Below are positions 49,494-60,229 of a stretch of DNA of 64,000 nucleotides, piece by piece. The notes beneath the pieces were generated by a model that ran no database searches, was not told where the DNA came from, and saw only the letters and a program-made list of their open reading frames with translations. Origin of the DNA: Antedon bifida (Eukaryota > Echinodermata > Crinoidea > Comatulida > Antedonidae); contig OY727101.1 of the NCBI GenBank assembly GCA_963402885.1, positions 9,496,917 to 9,560,916 of the forward strand. The letters are read 5' to 3'. The position numbers were made by a program, and so were the translations under genes. How positions within the stretch are numbered: the stretch's first letter is position 1; each line of letters opens with the position of its first letter.

Positions 49494-50617
49494 AAATATG
49501 ATATAACGATCACATTGAATACTGATGGTGTGAGTGTGTTCAAGTCCTCAAAGTATGGGTTATGGCCCTTAGAAATAATGGTAAATGAACTTCCTTATCA
49601 TTTGAAAAGAAAAAATATCTTTCTTGGTGGACTTTGGTTTGGAAGTTCAAAACCTAATATGAACACTTTTTTAAAACCGATAGTTTCTGAAATTAACGAG
49701 TTGTCAACAGATGGTTTTAAATGGAAAGATAGCATAGGAAAGCATAGAACAAAGGTAATTGCAACAATGTTTACATGTGATGCACCTGCAAGGTGTATCG
49801 TACAAAATATACATCAGTACAATGGATCGTATGGTTGCACATGGTGTTTGGCTCCTGGAGAGAGGCATGGGAATGGAAATGCTCGTGTATATACAGCTAC
49901 AAAACTGCATCAATTAAGAGATTCAGACACACATGCTGAATAATTAAGACGGGCTACAACTGATGGATCGCCCTACATGGGAGTTAAAGGTCCCTCTGTT
50001 TTATCTGAGTTAAATAACTTTAACATAATTAACAGCTTTGTGTTTGATTACATGCACACCGTGTGCCTTGGAGTAGTTCGTACTCTCACAGAGTTATGGG
50101 TAGACAGTAGACACCACACTGAAGAATATTACATTGGGAAATCAATTCGTAATCTTGATCAAAAACTGCATTAGCATTAGACCACCATCTGAAATTTCAC
50201 GTTTTACACCATCACTTAAGTTGTGGAAACATTGGAAGGCCAGTGAATGGAGGTCCTGGTTACTCCATTATTCAGCTGTAGTAACCCGTGATATATTACC
50301 ACGCCGATATTATATGCATTGGATGCTTTTGGTATCTGCTATGAATTTTTTGTTGAATAATGTTAATGAAGAAACACTCAATTTATGTGAAAGTTCAATC
50401 ATAGAATTTGTAGTCAATGTAGAATCTCTATATGGGAAAGAGTTAATGAGATTCAACTTACACCAACTTGTATTAGGAATTGGGGGCCATTGTGGTCATA
50501 TTCGACTTTTGCCTTTGAAGGAATGAATGGAAAGTTAAAAAAAATGTTCCATGGTACGCAATTTGTGCATGAACAGATTGCTACGAAATTTATGCTTATA
50601 AGCAATTTGCCGTCCCT
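49494..50617 (+). pseudogene. TNP2/CACTA-type transposase 1, N-terminal and catalytic part
   Basis: The frame opens with ITITLNTDGVSVFKSSKYGL (first catalytic D). It continues with NIFLGGLWFGSSKP, YGCTWCLAPGE (C-x2-C insertion) and FVFDYMHTVCLGVVRTLTEL (second D region), and then TFAFEGMNGKLKKMFHGTQF (catalytic E region). This is the order seen in animal EnSpm/CACTA (Plavaka-like) transposases. A TAA at 49941-49943 and frameshifts near 50165 and 50490 inactivate it. The frame is cut at 50617 by XPG element 2 and resumes at 54301. A preceding open stretch at 49240-49506 is built largely from TAGGCCTA repeats and may not be coding. Confidence 0.85.
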
Positions 50618-52140
50618 TAGTAGAGTAGAAATAAGGTTTCACCTCAAAAAAATTGCAACAAAAGGTTTTTCAGCGGATTTTGGTAGTATTGGGTGTACTA
50701 AATAACAGAATAAAAGTCTCAAGAATTTCGACCACCGGAAAGTGGTTTTTTTCAAGATGGCCGCCAAAATAGATAAAAAGTTAAAATGTCCATACCTCCT
50801 AAACTACTTGGTCTATTGATATGATTTTGGTACCAAAATACTCAGAACATACATATTTATATTTGCCCTAATAGAACATTTTAGCCAAAAATGACCGGAA
50901 ATGCTATTTCTTGCATGTTTGACCTTTGACCTTGATATGTTGTATATTGGTAACAACTGACCGTAGGGAAACAAATTGTGGCTCAAATTGTTCAGAATGT
51001 ACATATTTACATTTATTGTAATGAGACATTTTGTCAAAAAATGGTTGGAAGTAAAGGTTATTGACCTTTAACCTTTATCTAGGTAGAATTTCCATATCTC
51101 GGCAACTATGTGTGGTAGAGATTTAAAATTGGGCTCTAAATACTGAGAATATACTTATTTATATTTACTCTAATGAAACAGTTTGACAAAAAAATGACCA
51201 GAAACAACATTTTTGACCATTGACCTTGATATGCTATATTTCGATAATGACTGACTGAGATACACCATTTATGGCTCAATTTGTTCAGAATATAATTATT
51301 TTTATTTCGTATAATGGTCTAATCTACCCATGGAATTAAGAGCTTTCCTGGGAATCAAGTAACTGTAATATTTATAAAGACTTTTAGAATATGAGTTCAG
51401 GTTCAAATTGTTCAGGACATACTGTATACATTCTTAATACATAATAAAAGTGAATAAAAAACCCGAAAAATAAACAAAAACAAATATAATAATAATTTAA
51501 AATTACGGTATAGCAGCAGTTGATTGGATATTGTGCTGGTATTTAGTACAGCATCCTAAACAACTGTTTCAACTTCGTCTTCATCATCGTCATCAATCTC
51601 TCTATCTACGTTGTTCCATTCTTCTAGTTGACACACTCCACAAACTGAAGTACATGCCAATTCATAGTCTACAACTGCAACGTACAGTTTTACATCCAGT
51701 AGTACAGTTACAATGAATGATTTTCAAAGGTTCTTCTGAAGCAGCAGTTTCAATCGTCATTATTGGCACAAATGTTTTATTACAAACTTTTCATTCCCAC
51801 TTGGTAGCATCCATGGTATTATCTTTCTTTATCCATTGCATGATTTGATAGTATACTCTAAGACTGTGACATTTTGTAGCAGATGAGGTTGGTGGTAGTA
51901 GTTGTTGAGGTTTATTAAACAGCTTGCATCTGTAGCTATTTAGGGAATCCAGTGACTTGGCTCCAAAAAGAATAGACATGGCCTTTAATCCAAACTCCTC
52001 GATAGTTTGAAGTTTCTGATGCGGTTGAGTAAAAATATCGGCACACGCAGTGTCATATTCTGGGTTACTTTCTATCAATTTATTGGTTTATTTGCCTTCC
52101 TAAAGATGTCTTTGGCTTCGAAGAGTGAGGGTGGAAACGG

Positions 52141-53340
52141 ACTTAGTTCATATTTCATTATCATCGTCTAGAGAGATTTGTCCTAACTGAATTTGATGGA
52201 AAGAAAGAAGAGTTCCTGTCAAGGCATGAGAACAAACACAAATTTATCAACATGCTTTCATATGAGCTACAGAATAAAAAATGTCCTGTACGACATGCAG
52301 CCAACGAGTGGAGTTGTGGCTTGGTGGTTATGATGCTTGGCTACCACTCCAAGGGTCCTGTCGAGTTCAAGTCCCGTCACATGTCAGGACCAAATTACTA
52401 CACTCCCAAAGACTTGTAATAAGACTTTGTTTATGTAGAGCATCTTGTGTATATGTTTGGCTTGTGAACCTCTGAGGGTCCCTAATGATCAGCAATAGCT
52501 GAATGGATCACCCTCATTAAATATGGTTTAAAAAAAAAAACAGTTGAAGTCTCTGAACATAATACAGTAACTTTGATTGGAGAAGACACTGACTTACTGG
52601 TACTTTTACTGTATCATGTAAATACAACAAACCGAGAAGTGTACTTCAGATCAGACAAAAGAAAAGATGGGCCTACTAGAGTGAATAATGTAACCAGATT
52701 GAAATCTGTTTTAGGATATAAAATGTGAAATGCATTACCCATAGTGCATGCATTCACTGGTTGTGATTCGACATCTAGGATTTTCGGAATCGGCAAGAAA
52801 GCGGCATTTAATAAATTGATTGAAAGTAACCCAGAATATGACATGTGTGCCGATATTTTCACTCAACCGCATCAGAAACTTTAAACTATCGAGGAGTTTG
52901 AACTGAAGGCCATGTCCATTCTTTTTGGAGCCAAGTCACTGGATTCCCTGAATAGCTACAGATGCAAGCTGTTTAATAAGAAAGTTGTTGAGGGTAAATC
53001 ATTTATCAAACCTAGCCTCAACAACTACCACCAACCTCATCTGCTACAAAATGTCACAGTCAAATCATGCAATGGATAGCTAGAAAGATAATACCATGGA
53101 TGCTACCAAGTGGGAATGGAAAGTTTGTAATAAAACATTTGTGCCAATAATGACGATGGAAACTGCTGCGCCAGAAGAACTTTGAAAATCATCCATTGTA
53201 ACTGTACTACTGGATGTATGTTGCAGTTGTAGACGCTATGGATTGGCATGTACTTCAGTTTGTGGAGTGTGTCAACTAGAAGAATGGGACAACGTAGATA
53301 GAGAGATTGATGATGATGATTAAGACGAAGTTGGAACAGT
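52141..53340 (+). pseudogene. XPG/FEN1-like nuclease gene remnant in element 2
   Basis: It begins with KKEEFLSRHENKHKFINML, matching the KKEEFLSNVQNKQRFINIL region of element 1. After a SINE insertion it continues TVTLIGEDTDLLVLLLYH, VHAFTGCDSTSRIFGIGKKA, and DIFTQPHQKL before IEEFELKAMSILFGAKSLDS. A cysteine-rich end reads CTTGCMLQL-like through several frames near 53200-53330. Stops, the SINE and a deletion in the LPPTS...YHSLRVY region mark it as dead. The antisense copy in the left arm (51791-52078) keeps LLPPTSSATKCHSLRVYYQI. Confidence 0.75.
52297..52542 (+). mobile_element. tRNA-derived SINE with poly-A tail (second family)
   Basis: A box-A-like TGGCTTGGTGGTTATGATG and a box-B-like GAGTTCAAGTC lie about 50 bases apart in the first 80 bases. 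A non-tRNA body follows and ends in ten A. It splits the XPG-like frame between RHAA and TVEVSEHN. It differs from the SINE at 8-165. Confidence 0.75.
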
Positions 53341-54297
53341 TGTTTAGGATGCCGTACTAAATACATGCACAATATCTAATCAATTGCTGCTACACCGTAA
53401 TTAGAAATTTAAAAGTTATTATTATATTTGTTTTTGTTTACTTTTCGGTTTTTTATTCACTATTATTATTAAGAATGTATACAGTATGTTCTGAACAATT
53501 TGAACTTGAACTCATATTCTAAAAGTCTTTATAAATATTACAGTTACTTGATTCCCAGGAAAGCTCTTAATTCCATGGGTAGATTAGACCATTATACGAA
53601 ATAAACATAATTATATTCTGAACAAATTGAGCCATAAATGGTGTATCTCAGTCAGTCATTATCGAAATATAGCATATCAAGGTCAATGGTCAAAAATGTC
53701 GTTTCTGGTAATTTTTTGTCAAACTGTTTCATTAGAGTAAATATAAATAAGTATATTCTCAGTATTTAGAGCCCAATTTTAAATCTCTACCACACATAGT
53801 TGCCGAGATATGGAAATTCTACCTAGATAAAGGTTAAAGGTCAATAACCTTTACTTTCAACCATTTTTTGACAAAATGTCTCATTACAATAAATGTAAAT
53901 ATGTACATTCTGAACAATTTGAGCCACAATTTGTTTCCCTACGGTCAGTTGTTACCAAGATACAACATATCAAGGTCAAAGGTCAAACATGCAAGAAATA
54001 GCATTTCCGGTCATTTTTGGCCAAAATTTTCTATTAGGGCAAATATAAATATGTATGTTCTGTGTATTTTGGTACCAAAATCATATCAATAGACCAAGTA
54101 GTTTAGGAGGTATGGACATTTTAACGTTTTATCTAGTTTGGCGGCCATCTTGAAAAAAAACACTTTCCGGTGGTCGAAATTCTTGAGACTTTTTTTCTGT
54201 TATTTAGTACACCCAATACTACCAAAATCCGTTGAAAAACCTTTTGTTGCAATTTTTTTGAGGTTGGCCCCTTTTTTTAATTAGTTCTACTCTACTA

Positions 54298-54883
54298 CCT
54301 CTCTGTTGGAGCGTTTTGCACAGATTCGCAAGCAAACGCTTTTTATTGTCGAAATGTGTATGGATACGATAAAACAAAATCAAAATCAGATATACACTCT
54401 TGTGGTTTACCAGTTATCTTCAATTTAAATCATGTGCAGATCAATTCTCTAGATGCTATTGGTGTTGATGTGAACAATAAAGTGTATGCATATCGTAATG
54501 TAATTACAGATGGAGGTTTGACATTATCATCGAAATTGATCCAGCACAAAAGCCTTAAGAGAAATAATTCATGTGTCCAATTTGATAATGATAAGAAAGG
54601 CATCATTGAACTTATATTATCTATTTGTCCAAACAAATGTAGTATCCTATGTGACTGTCACAAAGAGCTTTACTGTATAATCAATAGTTTAAATACTGTC
54701 CGAAATGTATTTACAAAGAAAACAGATATGTATAACGTCCACCTGGACAGTTTAATACAGGTCGAACTTACCAATGAAAGAGTTGCTTGTCCTGTGACAG
54801 AAATCTCGGGAAAGTTAATTTTTATGAAATGTAATGAACATATATATGTATCTTTGCTTCCAAATGGAATAGAGTTTGATTAA
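54298..54883 (+). pseudogene. TNP2/CACTA-type transposase 1, C-terminal part
   Basis: The frame resumes as SVGAFCTDSQANAFYCRNVY, followed by YDKTKSKSDIHSCGLPV, and runs open to a TAA at 54881-54883. Joined at the CCT duplication, LPSL and SVGAF connect with no extra bases or frame change. The C-terminal 180 residues have the usual beta-rich, weakly conserved character of this family's tail. Confidence 0.85.
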
Positions 54884-55089
54884 ATTTGTTGATTCTGTGT
54901 AAAAACCATGTTTTTGTTACTTTTATTGGTGTTTAGAAAGCTTGGTACATGTTGCATTATTTTTACATTAATGTAATGAGGTGTTTGTTCTCCTTCCATG
55001 ATCCCATATAGATGAACAGCCTAATTTAATTGTTTCACTTTTTTTCTGCGGCCATTATCTACAGTACCTTAAGCAAGTTTTCAGTTTAA

Positions 55090-55960
55090 AAAATAAATAG
55101 TTTTTAGAAGTATATACGTCATACGTAAACGTATAATCGATACTAAATGTTATAGAATATTTATAAGAAATTATATATATAATTTAGATGAAACTCTTTA
55201 AAAATCTACAAAATATCTATATAAACATCTATAAAAAAAATCGATATTTCATAGATATCTTAGTACAATTTATATCTAAACTTTTATCAAAAATCAGATT
55301 TCTATAGATGAAACAAAAAGTCTAGAAAATATCTATATAAAATCTATACAAAAATCAATAAACGTCTATCGATATTTATATAAATATCTCAATACAATTT
55401 CTATCTAAACATCTATAAAAATTCTATAAAAATTCTATCAGTTTTCTATAGATGAAATCTATAGATGAAACTCTTTAAAATTCCACAAATATCTATATAA
55501 AATCTATACAAAAAAATCAATATAAACGTCTATCGATATTTCATAGAGATCTTAGTACAATTTCTATCTAAACTTTTATAAAAAATTCTATAAACATTCT
55601 ATCAGATTTCTATAGATGAAATCTATAGATGAAACTCTTTAAAATTCTACAAAAATATCTATATAAAATCTATAAAAAAAATCAATATAAACGTCTACCG
55701 ATATCTTAGTACAATTTCTATCTAAACTTCTATAGAAAATCTATCCGATTTCTATAGATAGAATATAGAATAAATTAATGAAGAAATGCCAAGTTTATTT
55801 CTATAGATTAAAAAGTTTATAGAAATTCTATACATTCTCTACATAGATTCATTTCTTTAGAATGTATTTATATATAAATATCTATATAAAAACATGGTTC
55901 TATAAACATTTCTATGAACTCTATAAACTTTCTATTGAATTTCTATAGAATTCTATCATT
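55090..55960. repeat. AT-rich CTATAGATGAAA tandem array, right
   Basis: At least four units of about 165 bases, each with CTATAGATGAAACTCTTTAA, then ATCTATATAAAATCTAT, TCAATATAAACGTCTA and ACAATTTCTATCTAAAC. It ends at a TTCTACGGG/ATCTATGCGCT motif near 55965-55990, which mirrors AGCGCATAACCCGTAAG near 46095. It is a likely subterminal array of the TNP2/BEN unit. Confidence 0.65.
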
Positions 55961-56037
55961 CTACGGGAATGCTTAAAGCATCTATGCGCTGTGGAAAAAA
56001 AAAAGCAAGTTTCCGTTAAAAATAGAAAAAAAAAAAC

Positions 56038-56839
56038 CTTTGAATATGCTTTCCATGAATCCGAATACACGATGGTTCCTGGCCTTACATGGTCCTGAAT
56101 AATTGGTAGAAGGGTTGCAGCTGCCCGGTTCTCCACCACTTTCATATGTCCCAAAGCAGGCTTGTACAATGTGTCGGCAAGTCCAAAAACCCAGAGTGTT
56201 TCAGCTTCCCTGCCCCGGCCATTCTACAAGAAAAACAAAATTAATTAGACCCTACTCTAATAATATATATTATTAATCTATAATAAAAGAGGCATGTCTT
56301 AATTGTTATTTGCTGTTGTGTATTTACAGATGAAATGAAAACATTGTCATGCACTGGACCTGGCAGAATGTTCCTCAAACTGGATAGTGTAATTTAAAAT
56401 TGTAACATCTAGGGTATTTTTCTTGCCTTTTGCTTGAAACTGAACACACTTTCGTCTATTTGAACAATTACCCCAGGTCCACCTTAGACGCAAAGGTCGG
56501 CGATCATCTGCATGGAACAGACATCTCTCAGCCACCGAAAGTGCTGGATGACTTTTTTCTTTTTCTGTCTAGTCAGTTCCTCAACCTGAAAAGATAAAAT
56601 TATAATAATAGTTAATGCTAATTCAATTTTATTTCTTTCCAATACCAAAAAAAACCATTATTTATTTATTTATTTAGGTATAAAACACATATACAAAACA
56701 GCAGCCATTGGCTGATAACGTTTGTTTACAATCAATATACAAATTTAAAGTAAAAGAGGCACAATTATAAACAGTATAGAAAAATAACTATATATTATAA
56801 AACACAAAATACAATATTATTCGTTCATAAAATTAAGTA

Positions 56840-56870
<31 letters not shown>

Positions 56871-57167
56871 TAAGATTATTATTAGTATAATAATTTGACA
56901 CAAAGATATGTTAATACACTGCAGAGCAGAGACAGTATATGGGTAATGAAAACAGTAATAATGGTAAAGAGTACTATAAGAACATTTGTGAAAGAATACC
57001 AATAAAACTATTAGTACTTACTTGCTTCACTGAATTATCCATTGCCCAGTAGTATACCGTGAGCAGCCACAAATCCAATGCAATCTTGACCTGCTCCAAA
57101 AAAGTCCCAGTCCTCATGCTGACAGTGCATTTGCATTTGCTGCATCTCCATGCTACAGTATCGATAC
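56038..57167 (-). pseudogene. Merlin/ISXO2-like transposase, three upstream exons
   Basis: Exons 57022-57167, 56427-56585 and 56038-56223 join in phase. Exon 1 gives WRCSKCKCTVSMRTGTFLEQ. Exon 2 gives IQHFRWLRDVCSMQ and GGPGVIVQIDESVFSFKQK (first catalytic D). Exon 3 gives GRGREAETLWVFGLADT and HVRPGTIVYSDSWKAYSK (second D). This is the DDE_Tnp_IS1595/ISXO2 fold order. A TAA at 56484-56486 interrupts exon 2 just before GGPG. The exon 2 donor is GC (AAG/GCAAGA). The next exon in phase is at 45277-45453, so the intron contains the whole TNP2/BEN unit. A (TTA)n run lies near 56841-56870. The N-terminus upstream of 57167 was not found. Confidence 0.85.
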
Positions 57168-57199
57168 CTAAAGAAGAGAGACATTAAATTTATAAGCAA

Positions 57200-58010
57200 T
57201 TCCATCGATCCATACCAAAATATTAGTGTTATAACGTTCGTAAAGCCAGTTACTTATTCGCCGTAGAGGGTGTAGATGCAAACAAATTCGCGGAACTAGG
57301 GTGGCAATTGGTAAAGTAGGTCAAGGGTGATCAATCCATACCAAAATATTCTGAAAAAATTAAGTAGGTCAAGTGTTATAACGTTCGTAAAGCCAGTTAC
57401 TTATTCGCCGTAGAGGGCGTAGATGCAAAAAAGTTCGCGGAACTAGGGTGGCAAATAGTAAAGTAGGTCAAGTGTCATTGATCCATACCAAAATGTTTGA
57501 AAAAATTAAGTAGGTCAAGTGTTATAACGTTCGTAAAAGCCAGTTACTTATTCGCCGTAGAGGGCGTAGATGCAAAAAAGTTCGCGGAACTGGGGTGGCA
57601 AATGGTAAAGTACGTCAAGGGTCATCGATCCATACCAAAATATTGTAAAAATAAAGTAGGTCAAGAGTTATAACATTCGTAAAGCCAGTTACTTATTTGC
57701 CGTGGAGGGCGTAGATGCAAAAAAGTTTGCGGAACTAGGGTGGCAATTAAATTGGTAGTAGGTCAATGGTGATCGATCCATACCAAAATATTTTGAAAAA
57801 ATTAAGTAGGTCAAGTGGTATAACATTCGTAAAGGCCAGTTACTTATTCGCCGTAGATGCAAAAAAGTTCGCGGAATGGTAAAGTAACGGTAATGGTTAA
57901 GGGTCATCGATCTATAACAAAATATTAAGTAGGTCAAGTGTTATAACGTTTGTAAAAGTTAGTTACTTATTCGCCGTAGAGGGTGTAAATGCATAAAATG
58001 TTATTGAACT
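57200..58010. repeat. Minisatellite, about 147-bp unit, six copies
   Basis: The phrase ATAACGTTCGTAAAGCCAGT with CTTATTCGCCGTAGAGGG recurs at about 57231, 57379, 57523, 57670, 57820 and 57942, that is every 122-150 bases. Each unit also has TTCGCGGAACTAGGGTGGCA and GATCCATACCAAAATATT. No coding sense is apparent. Confidence 0.85.
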
Positions 58011-58159
58011 TTCACCGGAAGTAGAGGAGGTCAAGGCTAACATGTTGATGCAATAACAACTCAATTAGACAGTTATTACCTATAAAAATATGTTTTTTAA
58101 AATATTTGTGACTATCCCTTTAATTGAATTTGAATAAGGAACTAGGAACTAGTAACCAA

Positions 58160-59862
58160 CTTCACAGACATTCCTTTTACCGCAATACAACATGTTGTAA
58201 CTGACACAAAGGTAATGTTTCAAGATACCCTTTCAGTTTTACATCAAAAGGTAATCTCAAATTTGAATACTCATGGTATTAACATCGATAGTTATGGTGT
58301 TCAGGAATTATCTGAACAATTTGAATCTTTTAAGGATCCATTTTTGGGTGCGGAACCTCAAATCAGTTAATGACGTATATGTCTGAAAAAATGATGTTGG
58401 TTGAACCTAACGAAATTCCCTTCGGGACACGAATGGACCAGGTTATTGATAGAAAGTCAGGCCAGTACATTTATAAAACGATTACAGAAACATTTCAGTA
58501 TGTTCCTGTTCTTAAAGTATTACCTATTATTCTACAAAGGAATGTTTTAGAATTAATAGAAAGAGAGGGAAATGTGATTCTTAGTCAAACATCCAAATGC
58601 TTTACGCTTCCAACTTTATTACGATGATGTTGAGGTGGTTAACCCACTAGGTAGTAAAACATGTATTCACAAGTTAGGCCTATTTTATTACTGTATTGGA
58701 AATCTTCCAATACGATATAATTCTACAATGAATAGCATCCATCTATTAGCTATGTGTTATACTGCTGATTTGAAAAAATATGGTTTTGATCCAATCTTAC
58801 AACTTTTCATAAATGAAATGGAACAACTGAAGTGCGACACCGGTTTTAAAATAACTTTAGATGGAAGAAATACTACAGTTCATGGTACATTAGTTTCATG
58901 TTGTGGTGACACATTGGCAGCACATTATTTTCTTGGATTCATGAGTCCAACTGCAAACATGCTTTGTAGGCTTTGCAAAGGTACACAAGATTGTATTCAG
59001 GCATTTTTTCTAGAAGACGACTTTGAGCTGAGGAATATAGAGGAGCATGATAGGTGTGCTCCAAATAGCTCAGAGAAATGGATCAGACCCAACAATAGGG
59101 ATACGAAGACCATGTTTGCTTGATAGTTTAAGATGTTTTCACTCAGTAACTAACTTTAACTTTGACATTATGCATGATATGCTTGAGGGTGTATGCCCGT
59201 ATAAGGTAAAGTTATTGCTGAACAGATTTATTTGTGTTGATAAATTTTTGTCAATAAATGAATTCAATCGATGTGTCAAATCTTTCAGACATGCCTACAA
59301 CGACAGAAAAAATAAACCAACTTCTTTGTTGAAAAGTCGTTTGAGAAAGTTAGATGATCATAAGTTGGGTCAAAAAGCCTCTCAAATGTGGTGCCTAATA
59401 CGTATGCTTCCCCTGCTTATTGGGGATTGTATCCCACATGGAAACACTCATTATGAATTGCTTTTGATCCTTTTAGAGTGCATGGACCTGATATATGCAC
59501 CTGTTCTTAAAAAGACACATGTTGCTTACCTAAAGTATGTTATATTTGACCATCACATGCTCTTCAAAGATCTTTTCCCCCAAAACAGGTTCATTAATAA
59601 ACATCACCACATGATCGACTACCCATTCTGCATCAGAATGTCCGGCCCTTTGAAAACCATGCAATGTTTGAAATATGAGATGAAGCATGCATTTAGTAAA
59701 CGGGTAGCAAGTGTTAACTGCAATTTTAAAAATATTTGTAAATCTGTTGCCTGCAAACACCAAACATTACAATTTGTTACATGGGTCAGTGATGGTTTGC
59801 GATCTGAATTTGATTGTCCTAATGGAAGTATGACTCAAGTCATTTCCATGCATTTAGTGTAA
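58160..59862 (+). pseudogene. TNP2/CACTA-type transposase 2 (different family), frameshifted
   Basis: It begins IPFTAIQHVVTDTKVMFQDT, then PFGTRMDQVIDRKSGQYIYK and YYDDVEVVNPLGSKTCIHKL (first D region). YCIGNLPIRYNSTMNSIHLL, GDTLAAHYFLGF and CRLCKGTQDC follow, then FNFDIMHDMLEGVCPYKVKL. The gene differs from the copy at 49.5-54.9 kb and belongs to another TNP2-type group widely found in invertebrates. Frameshifts near 58365, 58610 and 59080 inactivate it. The last open piece (59047-59862) still runs about 270 codons. Confidence 0.85.
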
Positions 59863-60229
59863 TCGAGTCAGATACACCTACTTACACAATTGAAACACTT
59901 AATACTCTGATAGATTATCTTCCATTGACAGGACTAAACTCCCACACTGTACATTCTCCAGTATATTTATGTCCTCGATATTCACTTGTTAACGGATGTC
60001 ACTGAAATAAGCAAGCTTTTTTTAAAGCAACATTTTGGTTTTGTAATTGTAATACATTTCTGGTGTTGAAGGTTCTGTTGGTTTTAAGTTGTGATGTTAA
60101 TTATGGTTGCTGCTTTCTTTTATTACCTGTATTCTCTGTCTGAATGTATTTGCTCTCTTTTCTCATTTTGATCATAATATTTTATATATATCGTTACTGT
60201 CCCCCTATGTTTTCTCACATCATGTGGAC

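Larger units (their letters stand above)
50618..54297 (+). mobile_element. 3.68-kb XPG-nuclease DNA transposon with 1.47-kb inverted arms, CCT duplication
   Basis: The ends TAGTAGAGTAGAA and its inverse are flanked by CCT (50615-50617, 54298-54300). The inverted arms run about 50618-52085 and 52808-54297, so the element is almost a perfect giant palindrome. The right arm includes the 3' half of the nuclease gene, so the left arm carries an antisense copy of it (51531-52078). The arms contain about 150-bp subrepeats, perfect DR1 motifs at 50920-50932 and 53973-53985, and YY1-like AAGATGGCCGCC at 50755-50766 and its inverse at 54140-54151. The host frame (TNP2 transposase) is restored when the element plus one CCT is removed. 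Confidence 0.9.

Noticed and set aside
46095-55990. Exact terminal inverted repeats and target duplication for the TNP2/BEN unit
   Set aside because: The AGCGCATA/CCCGTA edges mirror each other, but the match is short and broken, and no duplication was found, so the precise ends are not claimed.
57200-58010. CRISPR-like array
   Set aside because: Regular spacing, but the whole 147-bp unit repeats with no unique spacers; this is a eukaryotic minisatellite.
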